A DNA stretch of 64,000 bases from Paenarthrobacter aurescens (lineage in GTDB: Bacteria; Actinomycetota; Actinomycetes; Actinomycetales; Micrococcaceae). Positions within the stretch are counted from its first letter, which is position 1. Each line of letters opens with the position of its first letter. The notes beneath the pieces were generated by a model. That model was not told the DNA's origin. It saw only the letters and a program-made list of their open reading frames with translations, and searched no databases. The position numbers and the translations under genes are program-made. Shown one piece after another: positions 38,120-46,413 of this stretch. The DNA is taken from positions 186,001-250,000 of the forward strand of contig NZ_JAOEFX010000001.1 in the NCBI RefSeq assembly GCF_025421775.1, read 5' to 3'.

Positions 38120-38517
38120 AAATTGAATCGTGGCTCTTCGGAGCCGGAGTCTTCTTCTTCGTCCCCGTAGCCATCGCCTATGGTTTCCTGACCGAATGGT
38201 CTGAGTGGGTCGGTGTCCTGGGCATCTTGCTGGTCGGCGGTCTCGCCGGCATGATCGGTGCCTACCTCGGGTTCACTGGTAAGAGAATCGGTCTGCGTCC
38301 CGAGGACCGCCCGGATGCTGAGGTTCATGAGGGTGCAGGCGAGCAGGGCCACTTTAGCCCCTGGAGCTGGTGGCCCCTGGTTCTCGGCCTGGCATGTGCC
38401 GGTGGTTTCCTCGGCCTCGCGATCGGCTTCTGGGTGACGTACGTCGCTGGTGGCCTCGCCCTTGTGGCCTTGGTTGGCTGGGTGTTTGAGTACAGCCGTG
38501 GCGACCACGCGCACTAG
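38116..38517 (+). CDS. ctaF: Cytochrome c oxidase subunit IV (actinobacterial type)
   Basis: A small accessory membrane subunit of the actinobacterial aa3 oxidase. The 133-aa protein has four hydrophobic helices in two pairs, at about 4-23, 32-52, 82-100 and 103-123, with a hydrophilic loop [17 protein letters not shown] between them. ATG 38116 overlaps the ctaD stop by 4 bases, so synthesis is coupled. It is the last gene before a strong terminator. Confidence 0.93.
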   Translation: MKIESWLFGAGVFFFVPVAIAYGFLTEWSEWVGVLGILLVGGLAGMIGAYLGFTGKRIGLRPEDRPDAEVHEGAGEQGHFSPWSWWPLVLGLACAGGFLGLAIGFWVTYVAGGLALVALVGWVFEYSRGDHAH

Positions 38518-38531
38518 CCTTTAGCAACAAG

Positions 38532-38570
38532 ACGATGGGCCCCACCTTTTTGGTGGGGCCCATCGTGTTT
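38532..38570 (+). terminator. Terminator after ctaCDF
   Basis: ACGATGGGCCCCACC, loop TTTTT and the exact complement, then GTTT. The 15-bp stem lies just after ctaF. Confidence 0.92.
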
Positions 38571-38638
38571 AAGAACGTGATCTCCAGGGTGACACTTGGA
38601 ACGTTGCCTACCGTGGCGGCTTTCTGCAGGTATACCTC

Positions 38639-38932
38639 TCAGCGGGCCTCCGTGGCCTCAAGGACAGCCGAGAGACGTGCAAGGGCATCCTCGACGGTGG
38701 GAATGCTCTGATCGCCGCTCAGCGCGTTCGGTGACACCTCCAGCAATACTTCACAACCGTGGCCAAAATCTTCGGTCATGACTTCCAACAGCGAGCGGGC
38801 ATCTACAGGCTGACCGTGCTGTTTACGGATGGTGACCGGCAAACCAGTTTCGGTAACAGCACGGACGAACACTGCGGCTGCCCGTGCATGCAGTCCGATG
38901 TCGGCGGCGACGAAAGCCCTCTGCTTTGGCAA
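38639..38932 (-). CDS. ptsH: HPr family phosphocarrier protein
   Basis: HPr passes phosphate from enzyme I to PTS sugar permeases. The 97-aa protein has the active-site His in the DIGLHARAA block near residue 15 and a serine in ARSLLEVM near 47, matching the regulatory Ser46 position. The start is TTG 38932, with AAGGAG five bases upstream on the minus strand. It is divergent from a GntR regulator with a dre-like operator between them. This fits the known DasR control of ptsH in Streptomyces. No enzyme I or permease gene is nearby. Confidence 0.92.
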   Translation of the reverse strand: MPKQRAFVAADIGLHARAAAVFVRAVTETGLPVTIRKQHGQPVDARSLLEVMTEDFGHGCEVLLEVSPNALSGDQSIPTVEDALARLSAVLEATEAR

Positions 38933-39022
38933 CCCAACTCCTTTGCTACGACGGATCCTCCGTCAAAAAATGAACCATACAAGCCTAGCCGCCGCGGACC
39001 GCCCGCTCCATTTCGGTCGTTC

Positions 39023-39038
39023 AGTGGTCTAGACCTGT
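39023..39038. promoter_or_regulatory. dre-like operator (DasR/NagR binding site)
   Basis: AGTGGTCTAGACCTGT matches the Streptomyces DasR consensus A(C/G)TGGTCTAGACCA(C/G)T at 15 of 16 positions. It lies between ptsH and the GntR gene and overlaps the expected -35 region of the latter, so it suits repression in both directions. Confidence 0.88.
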
Positions 39039-39063
39039 AGCGTTCCTGAATTATCCTTGAATC

Positions 39064-39096
39064 ATGACTCACCTGCTGGACATCTGCCGTGCCTGA
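39064..39096 (+). CDS. Possible leaderless upstream ORF (10 aa) coupled to GntR gene
   Basis: TATCCT at 39052-39057, six bases, then ATG 39064 opens MTHLLDICRA, stopping at TGA 39094-39096. The GTG start of the GntR gene (39089) lies inside its last codons in another frame, and that GTG has no ribosome binding site. Termination-reinitiation could therefore supply the regulator. It has no homology signal, and its role is inferred from geometry alone. Confidence 0.45.
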   Translation: MTHLLDICRA

Positions 39097-39877
39097 GGCA
39101 GCAAGCATTGCCGGCGAAATTGACCGCGCCAGCGCCACTCCGATTTACGTTCAGCTTCGTGAAATCCTGCGGGCATTCATCGCCCAATCCTGCCCACCAG
39201 GGTCTGCTCTTCCATCTGAGCGGGATCTGTCGGAGCGGTTCGGGCTCGCGCGTATGACCGTGCGGCAGGCCATTGATGCCTTGGTAGGCGAAGAGGTTAT
39301 CGAGCGCGTAGTTGGGCTTGGCACATTCGTCAGGAAGCCCAAGCTGGATCTCCAAGTGAAACTCACCTCCTACAGCGAAGAGATGCAGCGCCGAGGCATG
39401 GTTCCTGCCGCAAAGGTACTCAGCTTCGAACAGATCGCTGCCAGCGCGTTCCTTGCACGGGAACTGCAGCTGGAGGAGGGTACGCCCTTGGTTCGGTTCA
39501 GGCGGTTGTTGCTGGCTGACAATGAACCAATGAGCGTGGATGAGAACTTCATTCCTGCGCATCGTGTTCCAGGCTTGCTCGATGAGGCGCCTCCAACCTC
39601 TCTCTACAACGTCTTGAGCGAACGCTTTGGTCTGGTCATGGAGTGGGGCGAGGACATGATTGAAGCCACTGCGGCATCCCCCTCCACCGCCAGGCTCCTC
39701 AACGTGGACGTCGGTGCACCATTGCTTAAGATCCAGCGCCATGCCTTCGTTGCCAGGGCGATGGTGGACTACTCCGTCTCTTACTACCGGGCCGACCGGT
39801 ACAAATTGTGGGTCCCTCTGCAGCGACCCGGCGTTCGTCCCACCCGGAACTATTCGTCCGGATACCGCACCCAGTAG
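39089..39877 (+). CDS. GntR/HutC family regulator, DasR/NagR-like
   Basis: A 262-aa repressor with an N-terminal GntR winged helix (PIYVQLREILRAFIAQ; LPSERDLSERFGLARMTVRQ near residue 45) and a C-terminal UTRA effector domain. LQVKLTSYSEEMQRRGM near 92 is a segment resembling DasR. The C-terminal YYRADRYKLWVPL is typical of sugar-phosphate-responsive UTRA proteins. It is divergent from ptsH across a dre-like site, so the likely ligand is glucosamine-6-phosphate or N-acetylglucosamine-6-phosphate, and the regulon probably includes ptsH and itself. The start is GTG 39089, possibly coupled to a short upstream frame. Confidence 0.9.
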   Translation: MPEAASIAGEIDRASATPIYVQLREILRAFIAQSCPPGSALPSERDLSERFGLARMTVRQAIDALVGEEVIERVVGLGTFVRKPKLDLQVKLTSYSEEMQRRGMVPAAKVLSFEQIAASAFLARELQLEEGTPLVRFRRLLLADNEPMSVDENFIPAHRVPGLLDEAPPTSLYNVLSERFGLVMEWGEDMIEATAASPSTARLLNVDVGAPLLKIQRHAFVARAMVDYSVSYYRADRYKLWVPLQRPGVRPTRNYSSGYRTQ

Positions 39878-39928
39878 TTGGAACGCGAACAGCCTCTGCT
39901 TGGTGGATGCCCCCTACGAAAAGAAAAC

Positions 39929-39975
39929 GCAATAAGGAAGGGCCCGGTCCAATGGACCGGGCCCTTCCTTATTGC
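39929..39975. terminator. Bidirectional terminator between GntR gene and qcrB
   Basis: A perfect 22-bp stem starting GCAATAAGGAAGGGCCCGG with a 3-nt loop, AT-rich at both ends. It serves the GntR gene (+) and the qcr operon (-). Confidence 0.95.
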
Positions 39976-39986
39976 TTGCTAAGCCG

Positions 39987-41660
39987 CTAGTGGCTCAGGC
40001 TCTTCTGGTCTTCGCCAGCAGCGATGGCCTCGTGGTGGCCATGAGCGTGGGCTGCTTCGAGTTCAGCAGGGGTTGCCGGGGCAACACGATCCTCGAAGAA
40101 CCACTTGGAAAGTGCCGCGCGGCGCTTTTCCTTGCGGGTGACTACGCCATGTTCGTTCGGTTCAGCCGGCAGGGGAGCCGGTGACTCGAAGCCAACGAGC
40201 TTGTAGCGCTTGTACTCGTCCAGGGGAGCGTGGACTTCGATGAACTCACCGTGCGGGAGTCGCACAATGCGGCCCGTCTCGCGTCCGTGCAGGGCGATTT
40301 CGCGGTCCTTGCGCTGGAGTGCCAGTGCGATGCGTTTGGTCACGATGAAGGCGATGACCGGGCCGATGAAGAACAGGGTCCGGAGCCAGTACGTCACATC
40401 GTTCAGGGACACGTGGAAGTGCGTTGCAATAAGGTCGGAGCCAGCTGCTGCCCACATCACGCAATACCAGGTGAAGCCTGCAACGCCGATGGCGGTGCGG
40501 GTAGGAGCGTTGCGTGGACGGTCAAGGACGTGGTGTTCACGGTTGTCCTTGGTGATCCAGCGTTCAATCCACGGGTACATGAACAAGACCGTAAAGATGA
40601 TTCCAGCGGGTACAAGTGCCGGAAGCAGCACGTTCAGGGTCAGGGTACGTCCGAAGATGACCCATTCGAAGTGGAAGTCGTTGATGACACCCGGCATGAG
40701 TCGCAATGCGCCATCCACGAACCCGATGTACCAGTCAGGCTGGGTACCGGCCGAAACCGGGGAGGGGTCGTAGGGACCATAGTTCCAGATCGGGTTGATC
40801 GTGAACGCGGCCGCCATGAGCGCCAGGACGCCGAAGACGATGAAGAAGAATCCACCGGCCTTGGCAGCGTAAACCGGGCCAAGCGGGTAGCCGACGACGT
40901 TGCCGTCGTTGCGTCCGGGACCGGGGTACTGGGTGTGCTTGTGCACGACCACCATGAAGAGGTGGATAACGATCATCAGCAGGATGAGGGCCGGAACAAG
41001 CAGGATGTGCAGGACATACAGGCGGCCGATGATGGCTGTACCCGGGAACTCACCTCCGAAGAGGAAGAACGAAGTGTATGTTCCGATGACCGGGATTGAC
41101 TTGATCACACCGTCGATGATTCGCAGGCCGTTGCCGGAGAGAAGGTCATCGGGGAGGGAGTAACCGGTGAAGCCGGCTGCCATGGCGAGGATAAGCAGGA
41201 CGCCGCCCACTACCCAGTTCATTTCACGGGGCTTGCGGAAAGCACCCGTGAAGAACACGCGCAGCATGTGGACACCCAGTGACGCCACGAACAGCAGGGC
41301 TGCCCAGTGGTGTACCTGGCGCATGAACAGGCCGCCGCGGACGTCAAACGAGATGTTCAGTGACGAGCTGTAAGCGACGGACATTTCGACGTTGTACAGC
41401 GGTGTGTATGAACCCTGGTAGTGGGTTTCCGCCATGGACGGATCGAAGAAGAAGGTCAGGAATGTACCCGACATCAGCAAGATGACGAAGGAGTACAGCG
41501 CCACCTCACCGAACATGAATGACCAGTGGTCGGGGAAGACCTTCCGGCCGAACTCACGCAGGATGCCGGAGCCGCCAACACGCTCGTCCACGAAGTTGGT
41601 GAAACTACCAACTTTTGTCTTCGGAACGAAGGGGGCTTCAGCTGTTGATGAGGCGCTCAT
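39987..41660 (-). CDS. qcrB: Cytochrome bc1 complex cytochrome b subunit
   Basis: Membrane core of menaquinol:cytochrome c oxidoreductase, with two b hemes. The 557-aa protein has heme-ligand helices with paired His (RQVHHWAALLFVASLGVHMLR and the later HILLVPALILLMIVIHLF) and the Qo-site block GTYTSFFLFGGEFPG. A long C-terminal extension is typical of actinobacterial QcrB. ATG 41660 is preferred, with GGGAG ten bases upstream; GTG 41669 is in frame but sits against that site. The start lies inside the qcrA end. It is the last gene of ctaE-qcrC-qcrA-qcrB. Confidence 0.95.
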   Translation of the reverse strand: MSASSTAEAPFVPKTKVGSFTNFVDERVGGSGILREFGRKVFPDHWSFMFGEVALYSFVILLMSGTFLTFFFDPSMAETHYQGSYTPLYNVEMSVAYSSSLNISFDVRGGLFMRQVHHWAALLFVASLGVHMLRVFFTGAFRKPREMNWVVGGVLLILAMAAGFTGYSLPDDLLSGNGLRIIDGVIKSIPVIGTYTSFFLFGGEFPGTAIIGRLYVLHILLVPALILLMIVIHLFMVVVHKHTQYPGPGRNDGNVVGYPLGPVYAAKAGGFFFIVFGVLALMAAAFTINPIWNYGPYDPSPVSAGTQPDWYIGFVDGALRLMPGVINDFHFEWVIFGRTLTLNVLLPALVPAGIIFTVLFMYPWIERWITKDNREHHVLDRPRNAPTRTAIGVAGFTWYCVMWAAAGSDLIATHFHVSLNDVTYWLRTLFFIGPVIAFIVTKRIALALQRKDREIALHGRETGRIVRLPHGEFIEVHAPLDEYKRYKLVGFESPAPLPAEPNEHGVVTRKEKRRAALSKWFFEDRVAPATPAELEAAHAHGHHEAIAAGEDQKSLSH

Positions 41661-42708
41661 GCTCGTCACGCTCCCAGTAACTCGGTCCTACAGGTTCTCT
41701 GAAGTCGCTGGTGGCGACGAGGTAGCCCTCTGCGTCAACTGCAATCGGCAGCTGGGGGAGCGGACGGCTTGCCGGTCCGAAGATGACCTTGCATTCCTGC
41801 GTGAGGTCAAACGTGGACTGGTGGCACGGGCACAGGAGGTGGTGCGTCTGCTGCTCGTAAAGGGCAACGGGGCAACCGACGTGCGTGCAGATCTTGGAGT
41901 AAGCAACGATGCCGTTGTAGCTCCAGTTTTCACGGCCCTCGGAGGGATTCAATGAGTTCGGATCGAGGCGCATCAGCAGAACGACGGCTTTTGCCTTTTC
42001 GTTCAGCTTGCCTTCGTGGAGCTCGTTGAGACCTTCGGGAATGACGTGGAAGGCCGAACCGATGGTGACATCCGAGGCCTTGATGGGGGTGCCATCAGGG
42101 TCGCGGGTCAGGCGCTTAAGCTTGCCGCCTTCTGGAGCCCACATGGTGTGTGCCAGTGCATCATCCGGACGCGGGCCCAAGTCACCGAAGATGGCGAGAG
42201 CCGGCAAGGGCGCAAGCGCAACGGCACCAAGAAGGGTGTTGCGGATCAGCGGGCGGCGCTTGATGCCGGTCTCCTCGACGATGTCGTCGACGATGCGGAC
42301 TGCTGCCTGGCGATCCTCTTCGGTACGGATAGCGTGGCGCTCTTCAGACACTTCGTGGTCGGGCATCAGGGCCTTGGCCCAATGCACGATGCCGGTGCCG
42401 ATGCCAAGCATTGCGAATGCCGTACCGAGACCCAGAAGAAGGTTCTGGGTGCGGATGGTCGCAATGGTGGAATCTTCGCCAAGGTCGATGGCAAAGTACG
42501 CCACCAGGAAGACCAGCGTGCCGATGACGGAGGTGCCAAACAGAATGGCTACCTGACGTTCGGCTCGCTTCGCGGCTACCGGGTCCGTGTCAGCCAGGCG
42601 CAAACGATGCGGAGGAAGTCCAGGGTCCTGGAACTTCTCCACCTCATTCTGACCAGCCGTAGCTACGGTGCCCGAGTGGTTCGGACTGCCGTCACTATGG
42701 TTGCCCAT
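41638..42708 (-). CDS. qcrA: Cytochrome bc1 complex Rieske iron-sulfur subunit
   Basis: Transfers electrons from menaquinol to cytochrome cc. The 356-aa protein has a hydrophilic N-terminus, three membrane helices (near residues 55-75, 90-112 and 160-180, the actinobacterial form) and a C-terminal Rieske domain. The 2Fe-2S ligands are in CTHVGCPVALY and LCPCHQSTFD. ATG 42708 has GAGG six bases upstream; ATG 42720 is an in-frame alternative pressed against AGAAGG. It overlaps qcrB by 23 bases. Confidence 0.95.
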   Translation of the reverse strand: MGNHSDGSPNHSGTVATAGQNEVEKFQDPGLPPHRLRLADTDPVAAKRAERQVAILFGTSVIGTLVFLVAYFAIDLGEDSTIATIRTQNLLLGLGTAFAMLGIGTGIVHWAKALMPDHEVSEERHAIRTEEDRQAAVRIVDDIVEETGIKRRPLIRNTLLGAVALAPLPALAIFGDLGPRPDDALAHTMWAPEGGKLKRLTRDPDGTPIKASDVTIGSAFHVIPEGLNELHEGKLNEKAKAVVLLMRLDPNSLNPSEGRENWSYNGIVAYSKICTHVGCPVALYEQQTHHLLCPCHQSTFDLTQECKVIFGPASRPLPQLPIAVDAEGYLVATSDFREPVGPSYWERDEHERLINS

Positions 42709-42803
42709 AATTCGCCTCATCCTTCTCTCGTTGTCTCGGCCGGGGCCGAGTTATTTTCAGTTTCAAACTGCTGAACGTGCAGCAGAAGTTTGTTGTGTCC
42801 GGT

Positions 42804-43592
42804 CTAGGACGTACGGGACGTCAACCAGATCGTGAATGCGATGATGACTCCCAAGCCGGCAACCCACACGAAGAGACCTTCAGACACCGGGCCAAGCGAG
42901 CCAAGGTCGGCACCGCCGGGTGAACCGTCAGCCTCGATGGTCTTCAGGAAGGTGATGATGTCGCGCTTGTCTTCAGGGGTGATGTTGGAATCGTTGAAGA
43001 CAGGCATGTTCTGGGGACCAGTAGCCATGGCCTCGTAGATGTGCTCAGCGCTCACTCCTGCCAGCGCGGGGGCAAACTTACCGCGGGTCAGGGCGCCACC
43101 AGCAGCGGCAGCGTTGTGGCACATGGCGCAGTTGACTCGGAAGAGTTCGCCACCGTTGGCTGCGTCACCCTTTCCGTCGAGGAGGTGTTCCTCTGGAATG
43201 GCCGGTCCTGCGCCAAGGGATGCAACGTAAGCAGAGAGCTGCTTGGTCTGCTCCTCGTTGAACTGGGCGGGCTTCTTCTGGGCCTGCGGGCCGCTCATCT
43301 GCATGGGCATACGACCGGTACCAACCTGGAAGTCAACTGCTGCAGCACCCACGCCGACCAGCGAGGGGCCGTCCTGGGTTCCGCTGGCACCCATGCCGTG
43401 GCAGGTGGCGCAGTTGGCGGCAAAGAGCTTGCCGCCTTCCTCTACGTCACTTGCACTGAAGCTTGTGGTGTCGGCCTTGGCCTGGTTGACAGTTGTGGCG
43501 ACGGCGTAAAGCCCACCAGTGAGGAGGAGGCCCATCAGCAACAGCGCAATGGCTGCCAGTGGGTGACGTCGCTTCTGCGATAGTGCCTTCAC
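42804..43592 (-). CDS. qcrC: Cytochrome bc1 complex diheme cytochrome c subunit
   Basis: A membrane-anchored cytochrome cc that wires bc1 directly to the aa3 oxidase, replacing soluble cytochrome c. The 262-aa protein has an N-terminal helix at about 11-31 and two CxxCH heme motifs (CATCHGMG near residue 60, CAMCHNAAA near 157). A C-terminal membrane helix (EGLFVWVAGLGVIIAFTIWL) follows. GTG 43592 follows AAGGA at eight bases. It lies between ctaE and qcrA on the same strand. Confidence 0.95.
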   Translation of the reverse strand: MKALSQKRRHPLAAIALLLMGLLLTGGLYAVATTVNQAKADTTSFSASDVEEGGKLFAANCATCHGMGASGTQDGPSLVGVGAAAVDFQVGTGRMPMQMSGPQAQKKPAQFNEEQTKQLSAYVASLGAGPAIPEEHLLDGKGDAANGGELFRVNCAMCHNAAAAGGALTRGKFAPALAGVSAEHIYEAMATGPQNMPVFNDSNITPEDKRDIITFLKTIEADGSPGGADLGSLGPVSEGLFVWVAGLGVIIAFTIWLTSRTS

Positions 43593-43680
43593 GTGGTGGT
43601 TCCTTTATTCGATCCTGCGTCGGCTCCGTGAGCCGCTTCTTGAAATTCTGCCTCTTGTAGAAAAAGAGTCAAAGCCGGGC

Positions 43681-44319
43681 TTACTTGAGGACGTAGATGA
43701 CCAGGAAGAGGCCGATCCACACAACGTCAACGAAGTGCCAGTAGTACGAGGTGACGATTGCCGACGTCGCTTCAAAGTGTCCGAACTTCTTGGCTGCAAA
43801 TGCGCGGCCGATGATGAACAGGAACGCGATGAGGCCACCGATGACGTGCAGGCCGTGGAAGCCCGTTGTCATGTAGAAGGCAGAGCCGTAAGCGTTGGAC
43901 GACAGGGACACGTGCTCTGAAACGAGCATGGCGTATTCCGTGGTCTGGCCGGCTACGAAGAAGGCACCCATGACGAACGTGAGGGTGAACCATTCGGTCA
44001 TGCCCCATCGGGTGAACTGCAGCAGCCCGCCCGTGCGGCGCGGCTCGAGCCGCTCGGCGGCAAAAACGCCCATCTGGCAAGTAAAGGAACTTGCCACAAG
44101 GACGATGGTGTTGACGAGCGCAAACGGGAAGTTGAGCTTGGCTGTCTCCTCGGCCCACATCAAACCTGATGTGGAGCGCAGGGTGAAGTACATGGCAAAG
44201 AGACCGGCGAAGAACATCAACTCACTGGACAGCCAAACAACGGTTCCAACAGAAACCAGGTTGGGGCGGTTCAGCGTCGGGTGCGCCGGGGTACTGGGGG
44301 CATGGGTCGCAGATGTCAC
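43681..44319 (-). CDS. ctaE: Cytochrome c oxidase subunit III
   Basis: An integral subunit of aa3 oxidase with no metal centre. The 212-aa protein from GTG 44319 has five helices; [15 protein letters not shown] and [18 protein letters not shown] are family hallmarks. GTG 44319 is chosen over the upstream extension because CATAAT lies six bases upstream with TTGGGA 18 bases further, giving a leaderless start. It is divergent from trpD, an arrangement also found in Mycobacterium, and is the first gene of ctaE-qcrCAB. Confidence 0.95.
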   Translation of the reverse strand: MTSATHAPSTPAHPTLNRPNLVSVGTVVWLSSELMFFAGLFAMYFTLRSTSGLMWAEETAKLNFPFALVNTIVLVASSFTCQMGVFAAERLEPRRTGGLLQFTRWGMTEWFTLTFVMGAFFVAGQTTEYAMLVSEHVSLSSNAYGSAFYMTTGFHGLHVIGGLIAFLFIIGRAFAAKKFGHFEATSAIVTSYYWHFVDVVWIGLFLVIYVLK

Positions 44320-44355
44320 AAGGACATTATGTCTGTAAAAGTCCAGAGTTCCCAA
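44320..44355 (-). promoter_or_regulatory. ctaE-qcrCAB promoter
   Basis: On the minus strand TTGGGA (44355-44350), an 18-base spacer, CATAAT (44331-44326), six bases, then GTG 44319. This is the clearest full promoter of the leaderless set. Confidence 0.7.
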
Positions 44356-44455
44356 TGCAAACCACCGATTCGGGAGACTTTTTCTACAAAGACGCGAATT
44401 CGCGCGGAAAAGTTCCCGGCCGCGTTCACATTGGTCATCGGCGTGGCTGGCTCGA

Positions 44456-44467
44456 TAGCATCAGGGA
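44456..44467 (+). promoter_or_regulatory. -10 element for leaderless trpD
   Basis: TAGCAT at 44456-44461, six bases, then GTG 44468. The intervening GGGA touches the start codon and is too close to act as a ribosome binding site. Confidence 0.5.
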
Positions 44468-45526
44468 GTGACTTCACCGGCATCGGCACCTGCGACCAGC
44501 AATACCTGGCCAGGGCTCATCTCAGCACTGATCAACGGCGACGACCTTGCAGTGGGCAACACAGAGTGGGCCATGAACACCATCATGTCCGGAGAGGCGA
44601 CCCCGGCGCAGATCGCGGGCTTCCTGGTGGCGCTCCGCGCCAAGGGCGAGACCGTGGAGGAACTGGCTGGCCTGGTTGAAGCTATGGTCCAGCACGCCAA
44701 TCCCATCGAGATCTCGGGTGAGAAGCTGGACATCGTCGGGACCGGGGGTGACCGCCTCAACACCGTGAATATTTCCACGATGGCAGCGCTGGTGGCTGCC
44801 GGCGCCGGCGCCAAGGTAGTCAAGCATGGCAACAGGGCTGCGTCGTCTACGTCCGGTTCCGCGGACGTGCTGGAAGCCTTGGGCGTACGCCTGGACCTGT
44901 CGATCGCTCAGGTGGCCCGGAACGCAGAAGAGGCCGGAATCACTTTCTGCTTCGCCCAGGTGTTCCATCCATCGTTTCGGCATACAGCCGTCCCGCGCCG
45001 GGAACTGGCCGTTCCCACAGCCTTCAATTTTCTGGGGCCAATGACCAATCCCGCTCATGTACAGGCCTCAGCGGTGGGCGTTGCCAATGCGCGCATGGCC
45101 CCGCTTGTGGCAGGTGTACTCGCCCGTCGTGGCAGCCGGGGATTGGTGTTCCGGGGTGATGACGGCTTGGACGAACTCACTCCCACAGGCCCGTCCACGG
45201 TGTGGGAGATCAGGAACGGCACGGTTGCAGAGCAGGTATTTACGCCCGCGGACCTTGGAATCAGGCCTTCTACTGTGGCCGACCTTCGTGGAGGAGACGC
45301 CGCAGCAAATGCGGGAGTGGTCCGCGAGATCCTCGATGGAAAGACGGGGCCGGTGCGGGACGCTGTTCTACTCAATGCTGCTGCCGGGTTGGTGTCCATC
45401 GATCTTCACGCAGAGGGAAGCCTGGTGGAGCGCATGCGCACCGCCTACGCGCGTGCGGCCGAATCGGTCGACTCAGGAAAGGCCGCCGGAGTGCTCGCCA
45501 AGTGGACGGCGCTCAGCCAAAGCTGA
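44468..45526 (+). CDS. trpD: Anthranilate phosphoribosyltransferase
   Basis: Joins anthranilate to PRPP in tryptophan synthesis. The 352-aa protein has the PRPP motif [17 protein letters not shown] near residue 88, [21 protein letters not shown] near 118, and the [10 protein letters not shown] block. GTG 44468 has no useful ribosome binding site but lies six bases after TAGCAT. It is isolated from other trp genes and divergent from ctaE. Confidence 0.95.
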   Translation: MTSPASAPATSNTWPGLISALINGDDLAVGNTEWAMNTIMSGEATPAQIAGFLVALRAKGETVEELAGLVEAMVQHANPIEISGEKLDIVGTGGDRLNTVNISTMAALVAAGAGAKVVKHGNRAASSTSGSADVLEALGVRLDLSIAQVARNAEEAGITFCFAQVFHPSFRHTAVPRRELAVPTAFNFLGPMTNPAHVQASAVGVANARMAPLVAGVLARRGSRGLVFRGDDGLDELTPTGPSTVWEIRNGTVAEQVFTPADLGIRPSTVADLRGGDAAANAGVVREILDGKTGPVRDAVLLNAAAGLVSIDLHAEGSLVERMRTAYARAAESVDSGKAAGVLAKWTALSQS

Positions 45527-45541
45527 TCCCGCCGCTGCTTC

Positions 45542-45820
45542 CTACTCGAATCCGAGTGCGAAGGCCGCGTCCAAGTCGTGCTGTGAGTATGCCCTGAAGG
45601 CAATGTGGGTAGTGGTGTGGACCACTGAATCAACCTTGGACAAGCGGTCGGCGATGACGTCGGCGAGTTCGTCGTGCTTTGTTACCCTGGCCACCGCAAT
45701 GAGGTCCCACTCACCGGTTACGGAGTAGACCTCGCTGATGCCCTGGATTGCCGATATTTGCTCGGCGGTCTCCGGGATTCTTGAGGCGTCGGTCTTGATC
45801 AGGACGAAAGCGGTGATCAC
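45542..45820 (-). CDS. Stand-alone Lrp/AsnC ligand-binding (RAM) domain protein
   Basis: A 92-aa protein made only of the Lrp/AsnC effector domain (TAFVLIKTDASRIPETAEQI; EVYSVTGEWDLIAVARVTKHDELADVI). It has no helix-turn-helix, and the family normally carries one in a protein of about 150 aa. GTG 45820 has GGAAAGG at good spacing, so it is a complete short gene, not a truncation artefact. Such proteins form rings and may sense amino acids or modify full-length Lrp proteins. It is convergent with trpD, 15 bases away. Its role is unknown; a link to tryptophan is only positional. Confidence 0.88.
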   Translation of the reverse strand: MITAFVLIKTDASRIPETAEQISAIQGISEVYSVTGEWDLIAVARVTKHDELADVIADRLSKVDSVVHTTTHIAFRAYSQHDLDAAFALGFE

Positions 45821-45894
45821 GTGGGGCCTTTCCGGAAAAGCATCGTTGCGGACTGTTTCCAGCCTAGTGCATTCGCTCTGGTCCGGGCTTGTGA

Positions 45895-46281
45895 TCAAAC
45901 GCTCCGTTGCCGTTTGCGCGAAGCTCGCACCACCAACGCTGCAAGGGCGCGATATCCCAGCAGGAAGACCCCGAGGCTGATCAATGCCACCAGCACGAAG
46001 GGCAAAACAACTGTTTGGCCCGTGGCGGCCCTCAGCAGCATTCCCACCAGGACTGTGCCGACCCAGATGCCCGCACCGGACGGCCAGATAGCCAAGGGCG
46101 CCCGCCAGGCACGTGTTGCCGCCCACGCGATTGCCGCTCCGGCCAGGAATGGCCACGCTGTAGCGAAAGCCCCCGCGATGATGTCTCCGCGAGCATGGGC
46201 GTCCCGGCCTATGGCGGCGAAGACAAGAATCAACAGAAGGTCGGCAATGGCTGCGGTGATCCACGATTTCGGTGAAGACAT
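45895..46281 (-). CDS. DUF3054 membrane protein
   Basis: A 128-aa membrane protein of the DUF3054 family with four hydrophobic segments, at about 6-25, 33-54, 66-86 and 93-115. It ends in a basic tail (RASRKRQRSV). The block GRDAHARGDIIAGAFATAWPF is typical. TAGTGT lies seven bases before ATG 46281; the AGGAG in between is too close to act, so a leaderless start is likely. The function is unknown. Confidence 0.85.
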   Translation of the reverse strand: MSSPKSWITAAIADLLLILVFAAIGRDAHARGDIIAGAFATAWPFLAGAAIAWAATRAWRAPLAIWPSGAGIWVGTVLVGMLLRAATGQTVVLPFVLVALISLGVFLLGYRALAALVVRASRKRQRSV

Positions 46282-46294
46282 GCTCCTGACACTA
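46282..46294 (-). promoter_or_regulatory. -10 element for leaderless DUF3054 gene
   Basis: Minus-strand TAGTGT (46294-46289), seven bases, then ATG 46281. Confidence 0.45.
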
Positions 46295-46413
46295 TCCGGC
46301 GTGTCCCCGTGGCGCGAAGTCGTCCTCGGCGCGCTATCCCTTGCCTGCGGCGGCAGGGGCAGACACCATGATGGGCAGAAGCCAACGGAACCAACCGGGC
46401 CTTGGAGGACGCA

